Part shown: in pieces, positions 42,024-51,944 of the stretch | Position numbering within the stretch: position 1 is the first letter of the stretch | How the letters are laid out: each line of letters opens with the position of its first letter | Origin: Serripes groenlandicus | Lineage: Eukaryota > Mollusca > Bivalvia > Cardiida > Cardiidae | Reading direction: 5' to 3' | NCBI GenBank assembly: GCA_031761405.1 | Contig: JASEVX010000010.1 | Coordinates: 8,027,977 to 8,091,976, forward strand | DNA length: 64,000 nt | Position numbers and translations under genes: made by a program | The notes under the pieces: generated by a model | Databases searched by the model: none | What the model was told of the DNA's origin: nothing | The model's input: only the letters and a program-made list of their open reading frames with translations

Positions 42024-42250
42024 TTATCCCTTTCCCTCATAGGACAATTCTGCAGCAGACGACTTTGAACATATTTGGTAAAAAAAATGGAAAATCTCTA
42101 TAATTGAATGGACGACCTATAACATTGGAAAACGTTGTGGCAAAAGTAGAAATTGCTCGTTTTGAGCAATTTCTTCTTTTGTCACTATGTTTTTAAAAAG
42201 TCGTCTGCTGCAGAGGCGTCAGAAAGCGTCTATTTGAGGGAAAGGGTCAA
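42024..42250 (+). mobile_element. TTAA MITE at the end of the duplicated segment
   Basis: It starts TTATCCCTTTCCCTCATAGG and ends GAGGGAAAGGGTCAA. The copy in unit 1 (39427-39458) was cut at TTCTGCAGCAG by the duplication breakpoint. Confidence 0.8.
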
Positions 42251-43282
42251 GGTAACTTACGGACGCATGTTGACTCATCTGCATAATAAGACGTTTGAAA
42301 AGATTAGTGCAACGGGAGAAATGGCTTATAATAAGCAATTTCACCTTTTGCTTTCATGTTTTCAACTATATATTTTTATTTAATGCGATATTTTAGGCCT
42401 CCGGCCCATACATATGTTACAGCGTAAATACATAGCACGTATCTACATAATAATGAAACAGACATGTAATACCAATACTATACATTATATTATTTATTCT
42501 AGAAGGTTAAGAATATGGCTAATGTTAGACATTTTCAATTATTTTCAATAAATATATTTTCATTTTTAGAGATTAATCTTTTTTTTTTTTGCATTGACGA
42601 TTTCAAAGTCGTCTTCTGTATAATTGATGCCTAAAGGATAAACGAATGTTTCGGATTTTCAACAATGTTTTCTTAAATATCAACATTATTTTCCCGTTTT
42701 TCCACATGGTCCTTGATGTTTTAATGTAATCAAAGGAGGCGATGCTTGAAATATTTTCAAGATTTAAACTAAAAGGTTATTTTTGTTTTCAAAATGTAAT
42801 GTTCTACCATAATAGGAACGATTCACAAAACGATATGTAATTAAATTTTGTAATTTTTCACAATTACACAGATTGCGAAAAGGAAATTGCGAATTAGAAA
42901 AGGATTATAGCGTGACTGGTTCAATTACACACGTGACCTTCGGAAAAGAGCGCTTTACGGCTCAGAATCAGCTGATAGTAAATAGGTCAAAAAACACAAT
43001 TTTCTGTCATTGCTTTTAATCTTCGTCATATGACTGATTTACACTTGAATACAGAAAAGTCGGTCCTTAAAAATACGGACGAGACAAGTCGGTGAATGAT
43101 TGTGAACAGTGCAAACTTTCCAGCATCTACAACATCCACATGCTGGTGGCAAAGAAATACAGTCGTCCTGGAGAGGTGATGCTCCATACAGGTTAACACT
43201 TTTCCCTGATGCATCTAAATGCAGTTAAATTTCGAAGACATTATGTGAAGTTGAGAAATTGCTCGTTACGATAAATACAGTC
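42251..43282. other. Gap with eroded MITE fragments only
   Basis: Near 42300-42370 and 42540-42630 there are eroded MITE blocks (GGCTTATAATAAGC core, TTTCAAAGTCGTCTTCTG). The rest is AT-rich and unassigned; no frame looks genuine. Confidence 0.4.
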
Positions 43283-43452
43283 CAACCTGTGTTTAAAGAC
43301 CACCCATGGGAAGATAACAATATGGTCTTTGTTTTACAGGTGGTCTTTAATTGCAGGGTCATTTATGCAGAACATGGGTAATTGGGAAATTAAAAATGTG
43401 GTTGCTATAGACAGGCAATTGCTATACAAAGGTGTTCTTTAACAAAGGTTTG
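43283..43452 (+). mobile_element. Dispersed element with AAAGACCACC motifs, copy 2
   Basis: CCAACCTGTGTTTAAAGACC, CACCCATGGGAAG, GGTGGTCTTTAATTGCAGGG and ACAAAGGTTTGACTT mirror the 22636 element in inverse orientation. Confidence 0.55.
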
Positions 43453-43577
43453 ACTTTATCTTCTTTTTACCAAACGTTTTCCCCCTCCATCCCCAAAATA
43501 ACATGTTTTCGTGGTCCATACTTTCCATTTGCTCATTCGCTTTTCGTTTGAATAGGGAAAGTATTAACCTGAAGTTC

Positions 43578-43808
43578 TTAACCCTTTCCCTCATAAAGAC
43601 GCTTTCTGACGCCTCTGTAGCAGACGGCTTTTTGAAAACATCGTGACAAAAGAAGAAGTTAATCAAAACGAGCAATTTCTCCTTTTGTCACAATGTTTTC
43701 CCCTTTTAGTCATAGGTTATCCATTCAGTTATAGAGATTTTCTATTCTTTTTACAAAGTATGTTCAAAGTCTTCTGCTGCAGAATTGTCGTATGAGGGAA
43801 AGGGTTAA
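43578..43808 (-). mobile_element. TTAA MITE, full-length
   Basis: Perfect termini flank reversed subterminal blocks. The left core arm has mutated (GAAGTTAATCAAAACGAGC), so the hairpin is imperfect. Confidence 0.85.
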
Positions 43809-43954
43809 GAGGCTTTCTCCATACATCCCATTTTATCCTGACACGTCTCTCTCATAATTGTGTCATTCCATGTATGTCATAAGTCATCCGATATGGATGA
43901 GTAAATAAGAGTAAAAACTAAAAAGGTCTTGCTTCCATGATATCTCTGTTAGCA

Positions 43955-44215
43955 TTCATAAAAACCTAGTTTGTTGGTACTCAAAAGAATCGTTTTGGAG
44001 ATCAAATAAAGAACGGCTCTGTGATACCTTGACAGTTTTTGCACAAATAGATACAAACACTGACACGATCTCTGTTAGCACTCATATACACCTTTGTTGT
44101 TGGTACTAAAAAGAATCGTCTCACTGAGACGATTCTTTTGAGTACCAACACAATAGGTTTTTGGATATCAAATACAGATTTAATGATTTGTAAAAAACTC
44201 CCCTTATCTAGGGCT
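43955..44215. mobile_element. GTACTC fold-back family, copies 4a and 4b
   Basis: Copy 4b is an almost perfect hairpin, TTGGTACTAAAAAGAATCG with CGATTCTTTTGAGTACCAA around TCTCACTGAGA. Copy 4a (near 43970) has only the left stem. Flanks share ATCTCTGTTAGCA and CTCTGTGATACCTTGACAG, so the unit is duplicated in tandem. Confidence 0.7.
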
Positions 44216-44281
44216 CGCTCTGTGATACCTTGACAGTTTTTGCACGAACAGATAAAAACGATGAGTCTGTAAAGCGATCAT

Positions 44282-44308
44282 CCCCCCCCCCCCCCCCCCC
44301 CCCCCCCC
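44282..44308 (+). repeat. Poly-C tract
   Basis: An uninterrupted run of about 27 C. Its true length is likely uncertain in any assembly. Confidence 0.85.
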
Positions 44309-44649
44309 TCTGAGTCATCATGTTAGTGATGCATTCACTGCACTTAGTTATGAGTGTAGGGCTTAACCTTTCTCATCCAACACTACCATACTTACTTTTT
44401 CACTTGACTTATTTACGTGCATTGTCATACACATATATGTATGCCTTGTTTGACTAAAGGGTGTGACACAAGATCACGTGGCATTGAAAAAGCCATTAAA
44501 TAATTAAATGACGATTCATCAAAATAGTTTTATCAGATATAATGATGCAAACAAATCAAAACATGAAATAGTGAACGAGTTTCACAGAATGTCAGAATCA
44601 CCCTTAAATCGAAGATGGTTAGCTAACTAAGCTCCAAATATGTATATAT

Positions 44650-44910
44650 GAGCCGTTCCACGAGAAAACCAATATTGTGGACACTGCGTAAAGCATCGAC
44701 CCGGATCAGCCTAAGCATGCCGCGCAGGCTAACCCGGACAGACATTCTTTCGCCCCTGTGGATTTTCGGTTTCATGATTCTTTACTCTATACCTCCATCC
44801 CCCTGGGACGGAATGTGTAAGTCAGGATTAGGCTGCGCGGACTGTGCAGACTGATCTGGGTCGATACATTACGCAGAGTCCATAATGTTGGTTTTCTTAT
44901 GGAACGGCTT
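44650..44910 (+). mobile_element. CG-rich fold-back element (GAGCCG family), copy 3
   Basis: GAGCCGTTCCACGAGAAAACC at the left pairs with GGTTTTCTTATGGAACGGCT at the right. The central palindrome has decayed (GGCTGCGCGGACTGTGCAG). Confidence 0.8.
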
Positions 44911-45029
44911 TCGCCGTCCATCTGCAAGTAATTATTCCAAGATGCATCGTTTCACTTGGTTTGCTATTTCAGTCTTTTCACTATATACAGACGTCTCAAT
45001 ATCGTTATATATATATAATTTATCAAGAA

Positions 45030-45920
45030 ACACTGACCTTGATCTTGAGCTAAGTGACCCAAAATGCGAATCCACATCTAGGTATTAATGTAAGCTGTCT
45101 ACTTAAAAAGGGTTGGTCACAACATAGTATAGGCATCCATAATTATCATATGGAAGTCTTTTTTCTCTTTATAGTAACAGTGACTTTGAAACGAGTGACC
45201 CCACATCTTTTCATGGAAATTAGTAAACAAACTTGTTGGTTCTTGCTGAAGTTACTGACCAGAAACCACTTTCCTATTCAACAGTGACTTTGACATTGAC
45301 CCTGGCCAAATTGATCCAGAATACAATACAAGTATATTGATTATCTTTCTATGAAGTGTATTAACATATAAAACACCATCAAATCTATCCAAAGTTATTC
45401 GAGTCAAACATTTACCCTTATTTGTAACAATGCCATAAAAAATGACTCATAATGAAAAATAAACTATGTATGAATGCTAGCTATCTATCCATGAATATAA
45501 ATCACAAAACGTCAGACGTAGCTGAAGTTGCTGAACAGAAATTTATATACTAGTATATATTTGATGAAAAGATGACCTTGACTTCGATCGAAGGGACTCA
45601 TAAACCGTTATGTTAGTTTCCTATCCATTAAGTCTGGTCACAAAATGTCAGACCGTATTAATGTTATTGTGTGTAAATTGTTTTTCTAATTCAAGTAACA
45701 GTGACCTTGACCAGAATGACCACACAAAACTGTTCAAAGTTATAGTTGTATATAAGCTATCTACATGTTAGACCTGCTGAGAAAATCACAAAACTAACTG
45801 AAGTTATTAGTGTAAACGAATGTAGATAATCCATACTTCCAAAGCCTGAGGTATGGTCAAAGGACAGAGATAAGGTCCTTGTGACCTAGATTTATTACAT
45901 GTCACAACCTCTCCCCAAGA
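45030..45920 (+). repeat. Degenerate CCTTGACC-type dispersed repeat
   Basis: Blocks with GTAACAGTGACTTTGA, AACAGTGACTTTGACATTGACC, AACAGTGACCTTGACC and GTCAGACCG recur with drift at about 130-250-bp spacing. This resembles the heavily decayed tandem repeats widespread in bivalve genomes. No gene lies within. Confidence 0.5.
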
Positions 45921-45984
45921 TGCATGTACATGCTTTCGTGTAAGTAATGCAGTATTGGAAATATGGGCCAGACAAAGGTCAATT

Positions 45985-46030
45985 GAATCAGGGTGAGTGT
46001 ATTAAATAATACACTCACCCTGATTGAATG
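45985..46030. repeat. Perfect short palindrome
   Basis: AATCAGGGTGAGTGTATT and its exact complement AATACACTCACCCTGATT are separated by only four bases (AAAT). No related copy was seen in the window. Confidence 0.8.
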
Positions 46031-47058
46031 TACAACGAATCTAGACAACTTATTTATATGTTCATGTGATTTTCATACTTTCATTAATAAATTTAATAAT
46101 GATACTATTTATTTAATCTTTACTCACATCCTATATCTATAACACTTTAATCTTTAAATTGTAGTTTCGCTTGCCATATTATACTGTATATTAATAGTAA
46201 CTAATTGGTCCGTCGGGCCGGGTGTATTTATTTATATGTTTTTGTATATATGTATTGAATTCATTTGTACACATGTCACTGAAATAAATGATTTACTTAC
46301 TTACTTATTTACTTATAGCTATATATATATATATATACTGCTGATGTTGGATAAAGAACTCGGGCGTGTTTTTTTATTTTTTTCATTGGGATACACGTCT
46401 AGTAAATATGGATCGGACGTATCTTGGAAGAAAGACAGGCGGACGAGCTGTTAAACGTTTATCCCCCAATCCCGCCTACTAATTGTTATACTTGACTAAT
46501 GACACGATTGTAACCTTCTTGAAATCCCGTGTAAAGTGTGTCCATCACTATAATTGTTCATGCACATGCAGTAGAAGTTGTAAATGAAAGTGAGAACCAA
46601 GCTCATAAAAATCAAACCTAATACTTCGCTGTACGTATATTGAGTCTGACGGCATCGCGTAGAAGGTTGTTTCGAATTGACCCTATAAACTTTAATATCT
46701 TTGAGAAGGTGCTTATTTTTTTCATCCAATGAAATTACTCGATACAAGCAACGTTTGGTTATATTCATTCGGAACACTCGACACTCATCGCTTCTCAGTC
46801 TGGTTTATTTATATTGGTTAGTTCTCCTCTTTTAAACCAAACTATTTTTATACCGAAACAAATGACAATCTGAGAAGACTTGTATAAGGCGGTCATAAGA
46901 TTTAAATACGAGCGAGCGATGTCGGATTTAAATGAGACTTGCGAGAGCAGCAAACATTGGCTTAATTGGCTTATGGCGTGGCTTCCATCGACGTTTTCCA
47001 CCTGCCTAACTTCTATTTGTTGACCCGGATTCTTTTTCTCCAGAAGAACATCGTTGTG
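46031..47058. other. Gap without convincing genes
   Basis: It contains a CTTACTTACTTATTTACTTA and (TA)n microsatellite near 46295-46336. Two minus-strand frames at 46496-46777 and 46795-47001 show one hydrophobic stretch but no motif, start signal or family resemblance, so they are not called. Confidence 0.4.
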
Positions 47059-47286
47059 CTAAACGTTTCCCACATATAGGCGCTGAAAGCTTTCTGGAGA
47101 CATTTGAAAATATTGAGGCAAAATGAGAAATTACATAAAACGAGCAATTTCTACTCTTGTCATAACGTTTTCAATATTTTTCCCATTACTTATACAGTAA
47201 ATTACTTTCAATGAATTTCCGTGTTTTTGCCTCGATATTTTCCAAAGTCGCCTGCTGCTATACTGTTGTATGAGGGAAATGGTTTA
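47059..47286 (-). mobile_element. Degraded TTAA MITE
   Basis: The left end is CTAAACGTTTCCCACATATAG and the right end GTATGAGGGAAATGGTTTA, with a variant core (GAAATTACATAAAACGAGC). Confidence 0.65.
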
Positions 47287-47670
47287 TCAGATTATCGGTT
47301 CAGATACGCGTGAGGCATAATCACAAGTGTTTAGTTGAGTATGACTTGATTCATTACTAATGAGTAATTGAGAAGTCATTACTATATATGATTAATATGG
47401 ACTTATAGACTAGACTCAAGATTCAGCACTATTTTCTGACTCTCATCTTAACTCTTTTCCTCTAACACCAATGTTTAGCCCTTTCACCCTTTCGCTACCA
47501 AATGCAAGTGAAGGCTTTTGCTGAGACAGCTCCTAACTTGTGACATTATAGAATATGTTATACATTTATTTTTTAAGGAGAGAATTACTCTGGCTTTTTC
47601 AACTTATCCCTGGAACATACAGAATAGATATACTCAGTGAAAATAAGCCTAAAGAACAATGATCATAATT

Positions 47671-47922
47671 GAGCCGTTCCACGAGAAAACCAACATTGTG
47701 GAGTCTGCGTAAAGTATCGACTCGGATCCGTATAAGCATGCCGTACAGGCTAATCCGGGCAGACAATTTTCCGCCTCCTGTGGAGTTTCTGTTTCAGGAA
47801 TAATTACTTTATACCTCTATCCCCCTGAGACGGAATGTGTCGGTCCAGATTAGCCTTCGCGGAATGCGCAGGCTGATCCGGGCCGATACATTACGCTGAG
47901 TCCACATTAGTTTTCCCATATG
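47671..47922 (+). mobile_element. CG-rich fold-back element (GAGCCG family), copy 4
   Basis: It starts GAGCCGTTCCACGAGAAAACC, retains GTAAAGTATCGAC, ACGGAATGTGTCGG and GATACATTACGC, and ends early at GTCCACATTAGTTTTCCC without the terminal GGAACGGCT. Confidence 0.75.
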
Positions 47923-48119
47923 TGTTTATTCTACTTACAGAGCAATGACACAGTATTCAAAAGGAACACTTATTCTATATAATTAAGGACCAAAGGAGCA
48001 ACCTTTCTATATAAACCTCATGTGCACCAAGACTCAAATAGTATCGTCCTGGTTAGAACATATATTTAGCAAACAGCAGGATAAGTTCATGACCTTCCTG
48101 AACAAACGGAATGTTAATA

Positions 48120-48343
48120 TTAACCCTTGTCCTGATACACAGACGATATACCTCGCATGTGCAGCAAGCGAAGTTTGAAATCATTGTTGAAAAAGAAGAA
48201 ATTGCAGAGTAATTTCTTCTTTTGTCACAATATTTAAAACCCTATGCAATCATTATTCTTACTTTAATAGAGATTTTCCATGGTCATGCCGAGATGTTTT
48301 CAAAGTCGTCTGCTACAGATGTGTTGTATGTGGGAAAGGGTTG
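48120..48343 (-). mobile_element. TTAA MITE
   Basis: It starts TTAACCCTTGTCCTGATAC and ends GTATGTGGGAAAGGGTTGA. The core has collapsed to GAAATTGCAGAGTAATTTC. Confidence 0.75.
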
Positions 48344-48620
48344 ATCTTAACTCAATCCCGGGGGTTTAATTCATGGACTGTACTAGAAGAAGATACGTAC
48401 TCGTTTTTATGGCGGAATAAAAGTTTGACCCGACAGTAATTTTATTTTACCCGGAGTCGTCTGCTGCAGATTTGTTGTATGTGGGAAAGGGTTGATCTTA
48501 ACTCAATCCCGGGGGTTTAATTCATGGACAGATACGTACTCGTTTTTATGAGAGGATAAAAGTTTGACCCGACCTTTACCCTCTTACCCGACATTTTGTT
48601 TTACCGGAGTCGTCTGCTTT
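48303..48620 (+). repeat. Tandem duplication including a MITE end, about 150 bp
   Basis: AGTCGTCTGCT..GTGGGAAAGGGTTGATC, CAATCCCGGGGGTTTAATTC and GATACGTACTCGTTTTTATG occur at 48305 and again at 48455. A third partial GGAGTCGTCTGC follows at 48606. The MITE right end was amplified with its flank. Confidence 0.8.
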
Positions 48621-48749
48621 GGAAACATCCGAGGTTAAACATATAGCATAATCGTGCATCTGGTTGAATTGAAGCATGCTTTCGTTAGAAAGTTGTAAAA
48701 CACTGTGGGACATAGAGAAATGGAGCTCTTTCAAAGAATTATTCATTTT

Positions 48750-49120
48750 CCCTCAATGTTTGCAATAGTCTGCTACAAAATGCGTCAAATATCGTCCGCG
48801 TCAGAGAAAGGGCTTCACTTATCAGTTTGAAAGAGAGTCAACATGTTGTAGGATAGGAATTCACACAACTACAATAATAAACGCCGTGGTATCTTCATGC
48901 TCTTTTTGACATCAAACGATTCTTCTGAACGATTCGACGTCGCCAAAAGTCGTCTGTTGCATAGGGCGTCAAAAGTCGCTTTCGTCAGGGAAAGGGGTTC
49001 TCTCATCATGTTCAAAGACAGTCAACGCTTTGTACGATTTCACACGACTATAATAATGAACGTAGCGTTATCTTCACGCTTCGTATGACATCTAACGATT
49101 GATCTGAACGTTTCACAGTA
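48750..49120 (+). repeat. Diverged duplication, about 190 bp
   Basis: TCTGCTACAAAATGCGTCAAA, GAAAGGGCTTC, GAGAGTCAACATG and TTCACACAACTACAATAATA near 48770-48900 recur as related blocks at 48955-49080. Confidence 0.6.
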
Positions 49121-49158
49121 TTTTCAAAAGTCGTCTGCTGCATAAGTCGTTTAACAGG

Positions 49159-49468
49159 GGCGTAGCTTGGCAATAATCAACATTTTGGACTCTACGTAAA
49201 GTATCGACCCGGATCAGCCTAAGCATGCCACACAGGCGTACCCGGATATACATTTTTCGCCTCCTGTGGATTTTCTGTTTCAGGAATCACTACTCTATCT
49301 ATCCCCCCTTAGACGGAATGTGTCGGCCGGATCAGTCTGCGCGAACAGCGCAGGCTGATCCAGTCGATACATTACGCAGATGTGTATCGCCGCAGCTGCA
49401 TTTTGGGGCATTTTTAGAAAAAATGTGTAGGCACGTGCCTACAGTTCCTAAAGTGAGCTACGCCCCTG
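49159..49468. mobile_element. hAT-like MITE (AGGGGCGTAGC ends) containing a GAGCCG-family element
   Basis: CAGGGGCGTAGCTTGG at the left and GTGAGCTACGCCCCTG at the right are inverted ends of a hAT-like type. GTTTAAC flanks both sides if the ends are read as AGGGGCG..CGCCCCT, giving a 7-bp repeat rather than the usual 8. The interior (about 49170-49388) is copy 5 of the CG-rich fold-back family lacking both outer stems. Confidence 0.65.
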
Positions 49469-49469
49469 T

Positions 49470-49676
49470 TTAACCTTTTCTAACATTCAATAAATCTCGA
49501 GTCGACGACACTGAAAACATCAAGACAGACATAGGGATAATCTCTGTAAAATGAAAATGTAATTATGGAATACAGTTGAAAACATTGTAGTAAAAGAAGA
49601 AACTTCTCCTTGTGCTGTACACTGTTTTCAAAAGTCGTCTGCTGCAGATGCGACAAAATGCGTCTGTAAGTGTGTC
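49470..49676 (+). mobile_element. TTAA MITE
   Basis: It starts TTAACCTTTTCTAACATTC and has TCGTCTGCTGCAGATGCGAC before a decayed right end. The left arm of the core hairpin is deleted. Confidence 0.65.
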
Positions 49677-50039
49677 AAATCGTCTGTAGAGAATATATTA
49701 CAAATATCTCTTTTCTGGCAACCTTTTAGCGTGCCACATTTCTGTATGTTTACCTACCTACCTATCCTGACATGTTTGACATCTCTGTAATTTAAATGAC
49801 CGCATGAGGTCAGAAACCATATGTCCACTTACTTGGACTGTGTAACCCTTAATGCTCTTCATTTTTGAAGGAAATAATATATTATTCCTACAATGTTTTC
49901 AAAATTCGTCTGTTGCAGATGCACTAAAATGCGCATGTAAAACAAATACATAACTTTCCACCCTTATGAACAGGTCAATACCTGGCCATATTGTCAAACA
50001 ATACCTGATATATTGGGTGGAAAGCCTGGGTTCAAACTC

Positions 50040-50106
50040 CGGACCCGTGACTCCGGACCCGTGAATCCGGACCCGTGAATCCGGACCCGTGACTCCGGAC
50101 CCGTCG
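50040..50106 (+). repeat. 16-bp minisatellite, about 4 units
   Basis: GGACCCGTGACTCC and GGACCCGTGAATCC alternate in a short CG-rich array. Confidence 0.85.
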
Positions 50107-50276
50107 TCGTTACAGACTAAGCTATATGTTACAAATGTATTAAATCAAAGAAAAATTAATTAAACCTGAAATAGAAACAATAATATTAGAACTGTTGAGC
50201 AAACACTGTTACTGTTTGCCCGTAGCTTTTTTATCTTGTTTCTTTTTGTCCGATTACCATCACAGACCACCTAAGG

Positions 50277-50492
50277 GAACCCTCCGTGGTCAAGTGGTTA
50301 GCGTCGGGAACTTGGAACCGGGCGTCCCGGGTCGATCCCAAGTCGCGGCACGGCAGTCATGGTAGAGCACATTTCCTAGCATAGTACTAGTTTATTTACG
50401 CAGGGATTATGAATAAGTGGACTGTCGCCGTGATAGAATCGAAACAGTGTTGAAAAAAGACGTAAACCCCAAATAAAATAAAATAAAAGAAA
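50277..50492 (+). mobile_element. tRNA-derived SINE
   Basis: The head CTCCGTGGTCAAGTGGTTAGC and GTCCCGGGTCGATCCC gives good A- and B-box matches. AGCACATTTCCTAGCATAG, GTCGCCGTGATAGAATCG and GTAAACCCCAAATAAAAT complete the element. It is the same subfamily as the copy at 23157. Confidence 0.8.
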
Positions 50493-50589
50493 CCGAGGGA
50501 GCAGGAGACATGTACCTTTTAAACAGTATGTTATGCGGCGTTTTTTTGAGTGGGTTCGCAGGAAAATGTGCTGTCCGTCATTCTTAAAT

Positions 50590-50802
50590 TTAACCCTTTC
50601 CTCATATAGACGCTTTCTGAAGCCTCTTTAGCAGACGTCTTTTTTAAGATATGGTGACAAAACGAGCAATTTCTCCGTTTGTCTCCATGTTTGCAATTCT
50701 ATTCAATTATTTTACTTTCATTTAAAGGGAGTTTCCATGTTTTTGTTCGGGTTTGTTTTCAAAGTCGTCTGCTGCAGATGTGTTGTATGTTGGAAGGGTT
50801 AA
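50590..50802 (-). mobile_element. TTAA MITE
   Basis: It starts TTAACCCTTTCCTCATATAG and ends GTTGGAAGGGTTAA. One arm of the core stem is deleted. Confidence 0.8.
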
Positions 50803-50887
50803 GCGAAAATCTGCACTGTTGGCTCTCAAGTGAATGAACGACGCGAACATATTGACCAGACTGTAGGAGCTTGTGTGTCGATTTTAG

Positions 50888-51110
50888 TCTTTTCACACAA
50901 ACATCAAGTCTGCAGTAGACGACATTGAAAACCTCTATGTAAACATATGGAAGATCTTTGTAAAGATAGCTTGATAATTGAGTTCAATAAAAAACATTGT
51001 GTCGGAAGAGGACATTGTTCATTAGAACCAATTTCTCCTTTTGTAACAATGTTTTTAAAACCCGTTTGCAGTAGATGCATCAAATGTGTATGTGTGTTGA
51101 GAATGGGTTA
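50888..51110 (+). mobile_element. Degraded TTAA MITE
   Basis: CTTTTCACACAAACATCAAG, then GCAGTAGACGACATTGAAAAC, a broken core (GACATTGTTCATTAGAACC) and a right end GAGAATGGGTTA. Confidence 0.6.
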
Positions 51111-51293
51111 TAAACTTATAATACACAACGTATCAGATATCACACGGCCATTTTCCTAGGTAGAGGATCCTTTTTCCAATTTGCTCAAGAATGAAAAGAA
51201 TCTGCAGATTTCCGAGAAGCGATGCATGTTTCTATTACTCGTTTTTCATAGGTTATGAGATCAACATTCATTGCTTGTCAAGTTTAACCCTTC

Positions 51294-51716
51294 CGCACAT
51301 GAAGACGCATTTTTGACTCATCTGCAGCAGACATATGTTGTAAACATTGCGGTAAAGTAAAAAGTTTCTCCTTATACCAAACTACTTTAAAGAGTTTTCA
51401 ATAATCATTATTTTTTCCAATTAAAATATGTATTATATGTTGTTTTGCATACATATCCTAACTCTTTCGTTGCCAAAGACAATCAAAGGCTTTTGCAAAC
51501 AATGCAGATTCAGGTGAGACAGCTCGTAACGAGCTGTCTCTCCTGAAATCTGCGGCATTGTTTACCACAAAGGCATTAAACTTTTCCGAATTTCCTATTG
51601 GACGAAAATGAAGTGATCAAACTTCCAGCACGGAAGAGTCGACTTTGGTAAATTCGGCAGTGAAAGAGTTAAGAGTCACATGCTGTATATTTGTCGTATA
51701 TGTGGGAAAGAGTTAA
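51294..51716 (-). mobile_element. TTAA MITE interrupted by a hairpin element
   Basis: The left end TTAACCCTTCCGCACATGAAG and right end GTATATGTGGGAAAGAGTTAA match the family. The middle is expanded by the AACAATGC hairpin element and its flanks (about 51465-51670). Confidence 0.6.
51498..51576. mobile_element. Hairpin element, AACAATGC family, copy 2
   Basis: CAAACAATGCAGATTCAGG, GAGACAGCTCG and the complements CGAGCTGTCTC and TGAAATCTGC..GCATTGTTT form one long stem. The flanks read CTCTTTCGTTGCCAAAGACA on the left and GTGAAAGAGTTAAGAG further right, suggesting a larger unit. Confidence 0.75.
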
Positions 51717-51944
51717 CCCTTTTCCTCATATAGACGCTTTCTGATGCCTCTGCAGCAGACGGCTTTTTGAAAACATAGTGACAAAAGAAGAAATTGCTCA
51801 AAACGAGCAACTTCTCCTTTTGCCACAATGTTTTCCACTTTTAGTCATAGGTTATCCTTTCAATTATAGAGATTTTCCACTTTTTGACAAAATATGTTCA
51901 AAGTCGTCTGCATCAGAATTGTCGTATATGAGGGAAAGGGTTAA
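51713..51944 (-). mobile_element. TTAA MITE sharing a TTAA with the previous element
   Basis: It starts TTAACCCTTTTCCTCATATAG and ends GAGGGAAAGGGTTAA. The left TTAA (51713-51716) is also the right TTAA of the neighbouring element. Confidence 0.85.

Larger units (their letters stand above)
39459..42050 (+). repeat. Tandem segmental duplication, unit 2, with MULE inserted
   Basis: It repeats unit 1 with few differences (for example a 5-bp deletion near 39605) and is interrupted at 39834-41321 by a MULE element. Unlike unit 1 it ends in a complete MITE (42024-42250). Confidence 0.88.

Noticed and set aside
46496..47001. Two minus-strand frames, one with a hydrophobic segment
   Set aside because: No recognisable motif, promoter or polyadenylation signal; one hydrophobic stretch in AT-rich DNA is not enough.
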